In this document: positions 18,339-27,281 of the stretch, piece by piece
Layout of the letters: every line of letters begins with the position of its first letter
How positions within the stretch are numbered: the first letter of the stretch is position 1
Source: Mycobacterium numidiamassiliense
GTDB lineage: Bacteria > Actinomycetota > Actinomycetes > Mycobacteriales > Mycobacteriaceae
Assembly: GCF_900157365.1 (NCBI RefSeq)
Contig: NZ_FUEZ01000004.1
Location: 1,351,066 to 1,415,065 of the forward strand
Reading direction: 5' to 3'
DNA: 64,000 nt
Notes under the pieces: model-generated
What the model saw: the letters and a program-made list of their open reading frames with translations, nothing else
Databases searched by the model: none
Told to the model about the DNA's origin: nothing
Translations under genes and position numbers: made by a program

Positions 18339-19349
18339 TTAGCGCACGTGGTCGATCAGCGCTTCGGCGTCGGCGACGCTGCGCAGCAGATCATTGAGAT
18401 GGGTGCACGTGCTGGTGCCGTCCAGTTCTCGGCGCACTCGAAAGTGTAATTCGCGCAACGTCATTCCGGTGATGCGCTGCGCGCTCGCCACCGCGCCCGG
18501 GCACTCCTGCCAGGGCAGCACCCGCGGTGTCGCCCGCGAATCGACGATGACCCCGGTGTCGGCATCCACGGCGGCGGCCAGGATGTACTCGTGGATGATC
18601 GTCTCCACCCCGTCGCTCCGCACGTAGGTATCACGGAACATTGCATTGATGCCGACCCGCCCGGCGCTTTCTTCATGGACATCGATGCGCCGTCTGCGGC
18701 GCATCGCGTGGCGCGGCAGGGCCGCCACTTGGTGCCACGCCCACGAGTCGTCGCTGTGATCGAGGTCGGGAGCCGCCGGGCCGGTGACGATCACCGGATC
18801 GCCCGCCTCGAACGACGTCAGCAGCAACCCGCCGGTCGCGAAGCCCGCACATTGGTCGGCAACCGGCAGGTACCCGGACTTCGTGACGTCGCCGAGCAGG
18901 TTGGACGCCGATAGCGCGTGGCCGGATATCAGCGTGGCGACGGGAACGTCATCGAGCAGCGTGTAGCGCAGATCGCGTGCCCGCCGCAGCTCGGGAGCCG
19001 CCTTGTCGGCCGCGGCGCGGAACCCGCTCATCGCGGGCGCGCCCGCCAGCCGGGACATCGCGCCAACGGGTGGCGTCACCTCGATGTGACGGACGACGCG
19101 GGCGATCAGCTCGATGGTGGCCGAGAGCGTCGCGGTGTCGAGCTCGGTCACCGTTCCGTCAGCCGCCGTCCACAGATCGCGCGCCCGCCCATTCAGATAC
19201 ACCGGGTCCAGCGAGCCCTCGTCGCGGGTCATGTCGATCGACGTGGTCCGGCGCGCGGACCGCGGACGACGCGGCGGATTGCCGGTCGTGGGCTCGTGCA
19301 CGCCGTGTAGCGGATGAAGCCCGAAGGGCGGGGAGCCCAGGTCCGTCAC
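18339..19349 (-). CDS. DUF2889 domain-containing protein
   Basis: 336 residues. RRTTSIDMTRDE and LDPVYLNGRARDL in the N-terminal third, and a C-terminal CTHLNDLLRSVADAEALI, are the marks of DUF2889, a family often found in steroid and aromatic catabolic regions of actinobacteria. No enzymatic role is known to me. GTG start. It is the third gene after the thiolase and DUF35 protein, with a 10-base gap to the latter, and converges on the flavin-barrel gene. Confidence 0.85.
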   Translation of the reverse strand: MTDLGSPPFGLHPLHGVHEPTTGNPPRRPRSARRTTSIDMTRDEGSLDPVYLNGRARDLWTAADGTVTELDTATLSATIELIARVVRHIEVTPPVGAMSRLAGAPAMSGFRAAADKAAPELRRARDLRYTLLDDVPVATLISGHALSASNLLGDVTKSGYLPVADQCAGFATGGLLLTSFEAGDPVIVTGPAAPDLDHSDDSWAWHQVAALPRHAMRRRRRIDVHEESAGRVGINAMFRDTYVRSDGVETIIHEYILAAAVDADTGVIVDSRATPRVLPWQECPGAVASAQRITGMTLRELHFRVRRELDGTSTCTHLNDLLRSVADAEALIDHVR

Positions 19350-19359
19350 CGGATGGACT

Positions 19360-19794
19360 CTAGCTCTCCTCGGCTGGTCGGAACGCGAAGGTCACCAGCG
19401 ACTGGCCGTCGGCGGTCTCCAGCGTGGTGGTGGTCGACACCAGGGGCTGGCCGATCCGCAATTCGGCCGCGGTTGCGTCGACGATCAGCGTCTCTACCAG
19501 CACACCCTCGGCCAACTCGACGAAGCCCACCACATACGGCTGGAACACCTTTGGATCCCGGGTGCCCTTGTACGGCAACGGCGGCGGGAACTCCTGGGTG
19601 GTGTAGGTGTAAAGCGTTCCCTCGGTGGACAATTCGATCGCCTCGATGTCGTCCTGGATGTCGGAGTCGCCGTCGAAAAGCTCGGGCCGCTCGGCAGGGA
19701 ATTTCACCGCACCCGACGAGCGCCTGCGCGACGCGAACAACACCGCGCGGTCGCCGTCGACCCGGAACAATCCCTCGGTGATCAGTGTGGTCAT
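19360..19794 (-). CDS. DUF35 OB-fold protein with degenerate zinc ribbon
   Basis: 144 residues. DUF35 proteins partner SCPx-type thiolases and aldolases and contribute to acyl-CoA binding. The C-terminal OB-fold part (YTYTTQEFPPPLPYKG, VVGFVELAEGVLVETLIVD) is intact. The N-terminal rubredoxin-like ribbon usually has two CxxC pairs; here the place reads FASRRRSSGAVKFPAERPEL with no Cys, so zinc is probably lost. ATG lies one base after the thiolase stop. Likely partner is the thiolase upstream or the Ltp-like protein at 21551. Confidence 0.85.
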   Translation of the reverse strand: MTTLITEGLFRVDGDRAVLFASRRRSSGAVKFPAERPELFDGDSDIQDDIEAIELSTEGTLYTYTTQEFPPPLPYKGTRDPKVFQPYVVGFVELAEGVLVETLIVDATAAELRIGQPLVSTTTTLETADGQSLVTFAFRPAEES

Positions 19795-19795
19795 C

Positions 19796-20983
19796 TCAGG
19801 CGACCTCGATGACCATCGCGGCGCCCATGCCACCGCCGGCGCACATGGACAGCACGCCGATACCTCCACCGCGCCTTCGTAATTCGTAGATCGCGGAGGT
19901 GACCATCCGGGCACCGGTCGCGGCGATCGGGTGGCCCAGGCTGATGCCCGAGCCGTAGACGTTGACGATCTCCTCGTCGAGCCCGAGTTCGCGGGCACAT
20001 GCGACCGCCTGCGCGGCGAACGCCTCGTTGATTTCGAACAGTGCGACGTCCTCGAGTTTGCGGCCGGCCAACTCGAGTGCCTTGGGGATGGCGGTGATGG
20101 GTCCGCTGCCGGTGCGGTTCGGCTCGACCCCGACCGCGCTCCACGAAAGGATCTGTGCAAGAACGTTGTTCGCGGTGGCCGGGGCGGCGAGCGCCACCAC
20201 GGCCGCCGCGTCGTTGATGCCCGACGAGTTGCCGGCGGTCACGCTAAAGCCGTCGATCTCGGGATGTAGCACCTTCAGGCCCGCTAGCGACTCCATCGAG
20301 CTGCCGCGCCGGGGATGCTCGTCTTCGGCGAACGTGATCGTGCTGCCGTCGGCTTGCGGCACCTGGATCGGCACGATCTCTTCGACGAATGAGCCGGCAT
20401 CGATCGCCTTGACCGCGCGTTGGTGGCTGCGCAGTGCCCATGCGTCCTGATCTTCGCGGGTGATGCCGTACTGCACGGCGCAGTTGTGCGCGACAGTGAT
20501 GGACATGTCCAGCGCCGGTGCGTCCGCGGTCGGCGGATGCGACAGCGGAAACCACTGTTCGTAGTCCTCGGGGGACTTGCCGGTGGTGAAGGGCTTGCGC
20601 TTCTGCAGTATCGGTCCGGTGGACAGCGACTCCATGCCGCCGGCCAAGATGGCGCGGCTCATGCCGGCTGCGATCTGACCCGCGCCGACGGCGATCGCTG
20701 AGAGGCTGGACGCGCACTGGCGGTTGACGGCAAGGCCGGGAATCCCGATCAGCCCGAGGTCCACCGCGACGTAGCGGGCACTGTCGCCGCCACCTTGCAG
20801 GCTCTCGGCCAGGACCAGGTCGTCGAACTCAGCCGCGTCAAGGCCAGACCGATCCACGACCGCGGCCACGACGGGCTTGGCGAGCTCGGTCGCGGGCATG
20901 TTGGCCAGCGTGCCCTTGCGCGCCGTTCCGATCGGTGTGCGGGCAGCGGCCACAATCGCTGCGCGGGACGTGGTGGTGGCCAT
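19796..20983 (-). CDS. Thiolase (acetyl-CoA acyltransferase, FadA type)
   Basis: 395 residues. Full classical thiolase: nucleophile C90 in VNRQCASSL, NEAFAAQ, GHPIAATGAR with the activating His, and SMCAGGGMG with the second catalytic Cys. Cleaves 3-ketoacyl-CoA with CoA in the last step of beta-oxidation. ATG follows TTGGGAGAC; the open frame further upstream covers the divergent promoter and is not used. First gene of the thiolase-DUF35-DUF2889 operon. Confidence 0.95.
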   Translation of the reverse strand: MATTTSRAAIVAAARTPIGTARKGTLANMPATELAKPVVAAVVDRSGLDAAEFDDLVLAESLQGGGDSARYVAVDLGLIGIPGLAVNRQCASSLSAIAVGAGQIAAGMSRAILAGGMESLSTGPILQKRKPFTTGKSPEDYEQWFPLSHPPTADAPALDMSITVAHNCAVQYGITREDQDAWALRSHQRAVKAIDAGSFVEEIVPIQVPQADGSTITFAEDEHPRRGSSMESLAGLKVLHPEIDGFSVTAGNSSGINDAAAVVALAAPATANNVLAQILSWSAVGVEPNRTGSGPITAIPKALELAGRKLEDVALFEINEAFAAQAVACARELGLDEEIVNVYGSGISLGHPIAATGARMVTSAIYELRRRGGGIGVLSMCAGGGMGAAMVIEVA

Positions 20984-21055
20984 GTGTCTCCCAAGATCGT
21001 CAGGGGTGACGGGCTGGTTGCCCGATGAGCGAGGCCAGTCTATACCGTTAAATAG

Positions 21056-21065
21056 ATATCGATAT
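21056..21065. promoter_or_regulatory. Palindromic AT-rich site in divergent gap
   Basis: ATATCGATAT is a perfect 10-bp palindrome in the 112-base gap between the thiolase and MaoC operons, flanked by ACCG on one side and CGGT on the other (about 21043-21071). Likely an operator or an overlapping promoter region; no regulator gene adjoins. Confidence 0.35.
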
Positions 21066-21095
21066 ATCCGGTCAGGGTGACGTTGGGAGCAGCCC

Positions 21096-21554
21096 GTGAA
21101 GGTGATCAAGTCCGTGGACGATGCGCTCGCAACGATCGGGGAGGAACTCGGCGTCAGCCGGTGGGTAGACATCGACCAGAGTCGGATCGACGCTTTCGCC
21201 GACGTCACGATGGATCACCAGTGGATCCACGTCGACGTCGAGAAGGCTAAGGCCGAAAGCCCTTACGGCGCAACGATCGCGCACGGCTTCCTCACGCTCT
21301 CCCTCATCCCCGGCGTCAGCAAGGACAACTACCGCGTCGAGAACGCCAAGATGGGCATCAACTACGGCCTGAACAAGGTGCGGTTTCTGTCCGCGGTCAC
21401 CGCGGGCAGCCGCATCCGGGTCCGGTCAGAACTCGCCGACGCCGCCAAGGTCGCCGACGACACTGTGAACCTCACGGTTCGCCACACCGTCGAGATCGAC
21501 GGCGTCGACAAACCCGCCGCGGTCGCCGAACTGATCGCTAGGTTCGTCTGGTGA
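21096..21554 (+). CDS. MaoC-type enoyl-CoA hydratase
   Basis: 152 residues, a single hotdog. The hydratase-2 motif is present: D40, H45 in MDHQWIHVD and GATIAHGFLTLSL. It would hydrate an enoyl-CoA to an (R)-3-hydroxyacyl-CoA as a homodimer or with a partner chain. GTG start preceded by TTGGGAGC. Its TGA overlaps the GTG of the Ltp-like gene, a hydratase-aldolase pairing like ChsH/Ltp2 of cholesterol degradation. Confidence 0.93.
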   Translation: MKVIKSVDDALATIGEELGVSRWVDIDQSRIDAFADVTMDHQWIHVDVEKAKAESPYGATIAHGFLTLSLIPGVSKDNYRVENAKMGINYGLNKVRFLSAVTAGSRIRVRSELADAAKVADDTVNLTVRHTVEIDGVDKPAAVAELIARFVW

Positions 21555-22744
21555 CTGGCGGTCCGTTCGACGGGAAGGCCGTCCTCACCGGGGCGGGCAA
21601 GTCCCAAGTCGGCCGACGGCTGGGCCGAACGGGACTGGACCTCACACTCGAGGCGGTGCAGCGGGCGATCGCCGACGCCGGGCTGAGCATCGACGACGTC
21701 GACGGGATCGCCAGCTACCCGGGGCCGGGTGTGCCTGACGCGGGATTCTCCGGCGCCACCGTCCAGGAGGTCCGCAACGCACTCGGACTGCGTTCCCGCT
21801 GGTACATCTCGGCGATGGAGACCGCGGGGCAGATCGGCCCGGCGATCGAGGCGTGCATGGCGGTCAGTCTCGGGCTGGCCAACCACGTCGTGGTCTACCG
21901 GTCGGTATGGGAATCCACCGCCGCGCAGCAGGCCGGCGGCGGTCGGGCCTCGGTCCTCTTCGGCGGCGGCGCGCTGCCCCCGCACCTGGAGTGGACGGCG
22001 CCCTTTGGCGCATTGTCTGCGGCGAACTGGCTGGCGATGCCCGCCCAGCGCTACATGCACGACTGCGGCCTGACCCGCGAGCACCTCGGCCGCATCGCGA
22101 TCAACGCCCGCACCAACGCCGGACTCAATCCCGACGCGATCTATCGCGAACCGATGACGATGGACGACTATCTCGGCGCGCGGATGATCTCCGAGCCGCT
22201 GTGCCTCTACGACTGCGACGTGCCCTGCGACGGCGCCACCGCCGTGATCGTGTCCCGCCGCGACGCCGCCAACGGCCTGCCGCGGCACCCACTTACGGTG
22301 GAGTCCGTCGGGCCCGGCATGTTCGAGCGGGCGACCTGGGATCAGCGCCGCGACATCACCACGATGGCCGCCCACGATTCGGCCGCCACGCTGTGGGAGC
22401 ACACCACGCTGACTCCCGCCGACGTCGACATGGCCCAGCTCTATGACGGCTTCTCCTTCTTGACTGTGATGTGGCTGGAAGCGATGGGCTTCTGCGAGCA
22501 CGGCAAGGTCGGCGAATTCGTTGACGACGGTTCGCGTATCGCTCTGGACGGTTCGCTGCCGATCAACACCAGCGGCGGGCAACTCTCCGGCGGTCGACTG
22601 CACGGCATGGGCTTCCTGCACGAGGCATGTGTGCAGTTGTGGGGCGAGGGCGGCGATCGGCAGGCACCCCGCACTCCCGAGGTGGTGGCCGTCGGTGTGG
22701 GCGGTGGACCGGTGGCCGGGTCGATGCTGGTGAGCAGCCGGTAA
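21551..22744 (+). CDS. Ltp-type thiolase-fold protein, probable retro-aldolase
   Basis: 397 residues of the lipid-transfer/SCPx thiolase branch, with YDCDVPCDGATAVIVSRRDA, QLYDGFSFLTVMWLEAMGF and LPINTSGGQLSGGRLHG. The nucleophile Cys block (GCxTG) is absent: residues 88-93 read AMETAG. Ltp2-like enzymes that lack this Cys carry out retro-aldol cleavage of beta-hydroxyacyl-CoA with a DUF35 partner. Coupled by GTGA overlap to the MaoC hydratase. The DUF35 at 19360 is the nearest partner candidate, on the opposite strand. Confidence 0.88.
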   Translation: MTGGPFDGKAVLTGAGKSQVGRRLGRTGLDLTLEAVQRAIADAGLSIDDVDGIASYPGPGVPDAGFSGATVQEVRNALGLRSRWYISAMETAGQIGPAIEACMAVSLGLANHVVVYRSVWESTAAQQAGGGRASVLFGGGALPPHLEWTAPFGALSAANWLAMPAQRYMHDCGLTREHLGRIAINARTNAGLNPDAIYREPMTMDDYLGARMISEPLCLYDCDVPCDGATAVIVSRRDAANGLPRHPLTVESVGPGMFERATWDQRRDITTMAAHDSAATLWEHTTLTPADVDMAQLYDGFSFLTVMWLEAMGFCEHGKVGEFVDDGSRIALDGSLPINTSGGQLSGGRLHGMGFLHEACVQLWGEGGDRQAPRTPEVVAVGVGGGPVAGSMLVSSR

Positions 22745-22748
22745 ATCG

Positions 22749-24307
22749 ATGGCCGCGGTCGACGAAATGACGCTCGGTGACATCGTCACCGACAACGCGG
22801 TGCGCTTTCCCGACGTCATCGCCTACCGGCACGGCCACCGCACCGTCACCCACGCTCAATTACGGTACCGGGCAGTCCAATTGGTGTCGGCGATGGCCGC
22901 AGCCGGGGTGAAGCACCAAGACCCCATCGCGGTGTTGAGCCGCAACAGCATCGAGTTCGGCGAGCTGAATGCGGCCACCCAACTCAGCGGAATCATCATG
23001 GCCACCGTCAACTTCCGGCTCTCGCCATCGGAGATGGACGATGCGCTGCGCCGGGTCACCCCGTCGATCGTGTTCTGCGCCGACGAGTTCATGCCGCTGA
23101 TCGCGGATCTCGTAGCGGGCATGCCGTCGGAGGCGATGCTGGTGGCCATCGGCGGCCAGGCCCCGCCGGGGATCACCGGCTACGAGCGATTCATCGAAGG
23201 AGGCCCCAGCGGCGTGCCCGAGTACGCAGCCCGGCCAGACGACATCGCGTACCTGCTGTTCACCAGCGGCACGACCGGCGCGTCCAAATGCTGCATTCTC
23301 GGACAGCGGGAAATGCGCCGCGTCGTATTCACGATGAACAACGAGATGCGTTGCGGCAGTGCTGATCTTGGGCTGATCAACATGCCGATGTTCCACTTCG
23401 GTGCGCTTGCGATCGTCGGGGGACTGCATACGCGGGGCGCAACCGTGGTGCTGCAGCAGCAGTTCGACGCGGCCGATGCGGTGCGGCTGATCGCCGACGA
23501 GCGGATCACAGTGCTGCACCTGGCGCCCGTCATGCTCAGGGAACTGCTTGATGAGGCGAGTGATCGCTTGGCGGTGGAATCGGTTCGCACCGTGGTCTAT
23601 TCGGCCGCGCCGATGACCACGGCCATCCTGCGGCGGGCGCGCTTGCCGTGCTGCCGGACGCGGGTTTCCTCAACCTTTACGGGCAGACGGAAGTCATTGT
23701 CTCTGGACTGCCCCGAGAACTGCACATCCTCGACGAACCCAACGCCGCCGAGCGGCTGAGCTCGGTTGGCTTCCCATTTTCCGACACACGGGTACGTGTG
23801 GTCGATGCGGACGGCGGCGTCCTGCCCGTGGGGCAGGCCGGTGAGATCGTCGTGCAGTCCGAGTCGATGTTCCGCGGCTACTGGCAGGACGAGGCGGCAA
23901 CGCAGGCGACGCTGCGGGACGGGTGGTGTCGCACCGGCGACATGGGTCGACTGGACGAGCGCGGGCTGCTCTATCTGATGGACCGGAAGAAGGACGTGAT
24001 CATCAGCGGCGGGGAGAACATTTATTCGCCCGAGGTCGAGGATGCGGTCAGCGCGGTTGACGGAGTAGCCGCCTGCGCTGTCGTCGGGGTGCCCGATGAT
24101 AGATGGGGCGAGGCGGTCTGCGCCGTCGTGGTGGCGCGCAGCGGTGCGTCGCCGACGCTGGAGACGGTGCAAGAGGGCGTCCGGCGACGGCTCGCGCGCT
24201 ACAAAGTGCCTCGTCGATTGGTGCTGGTCACTGATCTGCCCGTACTGGCCAGCGGCAAGGTGGACAAGAAGCGACTGCGCGCCGATCTGCAGGCGGCTGG
24301 CGGCTGA
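22749..24307 (+). pseudogene. Acyl-CoA ligase (AMP-forming) interrupted by a frameshift
   Basis: The first 296 or so codons give a normal ligase N-domain (LLFTSGTTGASKCCI, MPMFHFGALAIV) in one frame; from about 23640 the rest continues in another frame (FLNLYGQTEV, GWCRTGDMGRLDE, DRKKDVIISGGENIYSPE, ASGKVDKKRL with the catalytic Lys). The break is in a GCGCGC run at 23637-23642, where one extra GC pair would explain it. Either a recent inactivation or a base-calling error. Follows the Ltp-like gene by four bases. With the frame restored it would be about 518 residues. Confidence 0.88.
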
Positions 24308-24317
24308 GCTCCCATGC

Positions 24318-25649
24318 TCACTCCGTGCGCAGGAGCGACCGGCGCAACAATTTGACCATCAACGCTGCGGCCCGCTCGTCGCTGTCCGACGCGCTTGCCC
24401 CCGTCGGCTCGGACATCCGGCCCAGGACCGCCACGAACACCGCGCCTGCCACGCCGGCGTCGATGCCGGCCGGCAGGTCGACAGTGGACAGGAGCGCGGC
24501 AACCGCTTGGAAAATCGCGCCAATGCCGTGGTCGACATCGGCGTCGGAGAGCTGTTCTGCGACCGTGCCGTCGAACCACGCCCGGATCACGCCGCGGTAG
24601 GTCCGATGGAATCGAACGTAGCCAAGCATCCACTCGTTCAGCGAATCCGCGGCCATGGCCGGCAGGGCGGCGGCGTGCTCCTCGATCTCGGCGACCGCCC
24701 GGCGGGTCAGTTCGGCCAGGATCTTGTCCTTGGTGCTGAAGTACCGGTACAGGGTCGCGCGGCTGACCTCGGCGGCGGCGGCGATCTCCTCCATGCCGAC
24801 GGCGTAGTAGCCGCTTTCGGCGAACAACGCCGAGCTGACCGACAAGACGTCCTGCGGAATCGGCGAGCCCGACACCTTAGTGGCCGGTGTCGCCGCGGCA
24901 CTGTCGAGGGCGCGGGGCGGGGTTCGCGCGCACCCGTTTGTGACCTGCGGTGCAACTGCCTGCAGCACGCCGGCCGGGGTCTCGGGAAACAGCATCAGCT
25001 GAAGCGCAACGGTCAACGACCACGTCACGGTCGCGCGAGCGGGCAACGGAAGCATCGCCCGGTACCGGTAGAGATGAACCATGTGGGGGATCCGACCCAG
25101 TGCTGCGGCCGCATCGTCGGCTTCCAGATCCCGCAGGCGCGTCCTCCGCAGCCGATCGGTGACCGTCTGATGGAACTGGTCGGCGGCCGAGCTGGCATCG
25201 ATGACGGCCAACCCGGTGGCCGTGCCGATGCCAGGGAATTCGGCGAACACTGCAGCGTGGGCGTCGTAGATGTCCGCCCATTCGACTAGCCAGCGGTGCA
25301 GCGCGTTCATCCCGTCGACCGTCGGGCCGAGTCCACTGAGGTGTTCGCTGTGTTCGAGCACATCGCGCTCGGCCAATGCACTCAATTCGCGGAAGATCTC
25401 CTCTTTACCCGCGAAGTATTGATAGACGGTGGCACGCGAGGCGCGGGCCGCCTTGGCGATGGCGTCAAGCGAGGTGGCGTGGAATCCGTTGGCCAGGAAC
25501 ACCTCTGCGGCGCGCCCGAGTATCCGGTCGCGGGTGTGCAGTCCGCGGCGCCCTACGCCGGCATTGGCCGCGGGGGCATAGCCGGGACGCCGCAGCTTGT
25601 CGGGAGTGCGGGCCATGGGAGAAGTATCCCGCGCCGACTCCGTCGTCAT
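24318..25649 (-). CDS. Tandem (two-headed) TetR-family regulator
   Basis: 443 residues holding two complete TetR units. The first DNA-binding domain spans about residues 39-86 (DAIAKAARASRATVYQYFAGKEEIF) and the second about 262-318 (EEIAAAAEVSRATLYRYFSTKDKI), each followed by a helical ligand domain. One chain can thus act as an intramolecular TetR dimer. ATG overlaps the stop of the small gene upstream (ATGA), so the two are co-transcribed. Candidate targets are the two direct repeats at 26012 and 26032. Confidence 0.92.
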   Translation of the reverse strand: MTTESARDTSPMARTPDKLRRPGYAPAANAGVGRRGLHTRDRILGRAAEVFLANGFHATSLDAIAKAARASRATVYQYFAGKEEIFRELSALAERDVLEHSEHLSGLGPTVDGMNALHRWLVEWADIYDAHAAVFAEFPGIGTATGLAVIDASSAADQFHQTVTDRLRRTRLRDLEADDAAAALGRIPHMVHLYRYRAMLPLPARATVTWSLTVALQLMLFPETPAGVLQAVAPQVTNGCARTPPRALDSAAATPATKVSGSPIPQDVLSVSSALFAESGYYAVGMEEIAAAAEVSRATLYRYFSTKDKILAELTRRAVAEIEEHAAALPAMAADSLNEWMLGYVRFHRTYRGVIRAWFDGTVAEQLSDADVDHGIGAIFQAVAALLSTVDLPAGIDAGVAGAVFVAVLGRMSEPTGASASDSDERAAALMVKLLRRSLLRTE

Positions 25650-25960
25650 CGGGCCGCCGGCGCTCCGGGCAGGTTGCGCTTGGCCTTGCCGGGATAGCCG
25701 AAGAACTTCTCGAAGTTGGCGTCGTTGATGGGCTGCGCGCTGTTGCGGGCAGCGGCCGACCGTAGCGCATCGAGGCGGGCCTGAGCTTTTTCGAGCTCCT
25801 CGACCGGCCCGGATTGCGTTAGTCGTTGCATCTCCCGCGCGGCCGCGGCGATCTCGATGCGAAGTCGTTCACCTGCTTCGCCGAAGGTCAACAGGTCGTG
25901 GTCGTCTTCATCGACCTTGTCCCGGCCTGCGTCGTCGGCGGGTCGGTCCGTGGATTCCAT
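25646..25960 (-). CDS. Small coiled-coil protein, unknown function
   Basis: 104 residues from the ATG at 25960; the frame stays open upstream into the promoter. It is acidic at the N-terminus, then helical: DLLTFGEAGERLRIEIAAAA, later VEELEKAQARLDALR. It ends FFGYPGKAKRNLPGAPAAR. A similar DLLTxxEAxxRLxxEIA block is found in the 90-residue protein at 45117, so the two are probable paralogues. No enzyme motif. Co-transcribed with the tandem TetR and divergent from an amidohydrolase. Confidence 0.75.
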   Translation of the reverse strand: MESTDRPADDAGRDKVDEDDHDLLTFGEAGERLRIEIAAAAREMQRLTQSGPVEELEKAQARLDALRSAAARNSAQPINDANFEKFFGYPGKAKRNLPGAPAAR

Positions 25961-26011
25961 GTCGCGCCTCTCAACTGCTAGACGAATGTGGCGTGCGTCA
26001 TATAGTCTGTG

Positions 26012-26029
26012 AGACGAACCGTCAGAAAA
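26012..26029. promoter_or_regulatory. Operator-like direct repeat, copy 1
   Basis: AGACG-N3-CGTCAGAAA, containing the inverted repeat GACG-N3-CGTC. It matches the second copy at 26032 in 14 of 18 positions and is offset from it by 20 bases, about two helical turns. It lies in the divergent gap between the small-protein/TetR operon and the amidohydrolase. Confidence 0.55.
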
Positions 26030-26031
26030 CA

Positions 26032-26049
26032 AGACGGTACGTCAGAAAG
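26032..26049. promoter_or_regulatory. Operator-like direct repeat, copy 2
   Basis: Second copy of AGACG-N3-CGTCAGAAA. It ends 32 bases before the amidohydrolase ATG. The pair on one DNA face suits a regulator with two DNA-binding heads such as the tandem TetR at 24318; this is inferred from position. Confidence 0.55.
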
Positions 26050-26081
26050 TTACGACAGCTCGCCAGATGCAAAGGAGCATC

Positions 26082-27281
26082 ATGCCGCTTCAGGATGACC
26101 ACCAGATCGTGTCCGTTGACGACCACTTGGTCGAGCACCCGCGGGTGTGGCAGGACCGGTTGCCGCAGAAGTACCTCGAACAGGGCCCGCGCATCGTCGA
26201 GGAAAACGGCATGCATCTGTGGCACTACGACGGGCAGGTCTTCCCGACCATCGGTCTGAATGCGGTCGCGGGCAAACCGCCGGAGGAGTGGGGCTTGGAT
26301 CCTGTCCGCTACGAGGACATGATTCCGGGCTGCTACGATCCGGTCGCGCGTGTCGCCGACATGGACCTCGACGGTGTGCAGTCGGCGTTGTGCTTCCCGT
26401 CGTTCCCGGGATTCGGCGGCGGAACGTTCCATCGCGCGGAAGACAAAGACCTCGCCCTGCTGTGCGTCAAGGCATGGAACGACTTCTACATCGATGAGTG
26501 GTGTGCCACTGCGCCCGAGCGCTACATCCCGCTGGCGATTCTGCCGACCTGGGACATCGATGCTTGCATCGCGGAGGCCCAACGGGTGGCGGCCAAGGGC
26601 GCCAGAACGATCTCGTTTCCGGATAGTCCTGTGCCGCTGGGTCTTCCGTCGTTTCACTCAGACCACTGGGACGGGCTGTGGCAAGTCTGCACCGACACCA
26701 AGATGCCGGTCTCGCTGCACTTCGGCTCCGGCGCCTATGTACCGGGCTTCTCGTTCTCCTCGGTCAAGCCGATCGCGGGTCAGCTCACCGTGCCCGACGC
26801 GCCCTTTGCCGTGGCGACGGCGCTGTTCTCGACCAACCTGATGTGGACCACTGTCGATCTGCTGTTTTCAGGCAAGCTCCAACAGTTCCCCGAACTGCAG
26901 ATTTCACTGGCCGAAGGCGGCATCGGCTGGGTGCCCTACATCCTCGAGCGGACCGACTACGTCTGGGAGCGGCACCGTTACTACCAGAACATCGACTTCG
27001 ACACCCGTCCGTCGGATTTGTTCCGCAAGCACTTCTGGGGCTGCTTCATCGACGACGAGCACGGCCTGAAGAACCGGCACAGCATCGGAATCGACCGGAT
27101 CATGCTCGAGATCGACTTCCCGCACAGCGACTCCAACTGGCCGAACTCGCGTAAGCGGGCCGTCGAGGTGCTCGCCGGTGTGCCTGACGACGAATGTTCG
27201 CTGATCGTCGAGGAGAACGCCCGCCGGATGCTCCACTTCCCGCGGGTGAGCGCGGGCGATCGGCAACTTGCCGGCGTCTAA
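26082..27281 (+). CDS. Amidohydrolase family 2 protein
   Basis: 399 residues. SVDDHLVEHP near residue 11 is the first metal motif (DxH form), VSLHFGSGAYVP the middle His, and EIDFPHSDSNWP the last metal Asp/His region. Closely related along its length to the protein at 45491 (shared GLNAVAGKxPEE, MIPGCYDPxARxADMD, LCFPSFPxF, WNDFxxDEWCAT). ATG at 26082 follows AAAGGAG at the right distance. Likely hydrolyses a C-C or C-N bond or decarboxylates a catabolic intermediate. Its TAA overlaps the stop of the converging dehydrogenase. Confidence 0.9.
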   Translation: MPLQDDHQIVSVDDHLVEHPRVWQDRLPQKYLEQGPRIVEENGMHLWHYDGQVFPTIGLNAVAGKPPEEWGLDPVRYEDMIPGCYDPVARVADMDLDGVQSALCFPSFPGFGGGTFHRAEDKDLALLCVKAWNDFYIDEWCATAPERYIPLAILPTWDIDACIAEAQRVAAKGARTISFPDSPVPLGLPSFHSDHWDGLWQVCTDTKMPVSLHFGSGAYVPGFSFSSVKPIAGQLTVPDAPFAVATALFSTNLMWTTVDLLFSGKLQQFPELQISLAEGGIGWVPYILERTDYVWERHRYYQNIDFDTRPSDLFRKHFWGCFIDDEHGLKNRHSIGIDRIMLEIDFPHSDSNWPNSRKRAVEVLAGVPDDECSLIVEENARRMLHFPRVSAGDRQLAGV

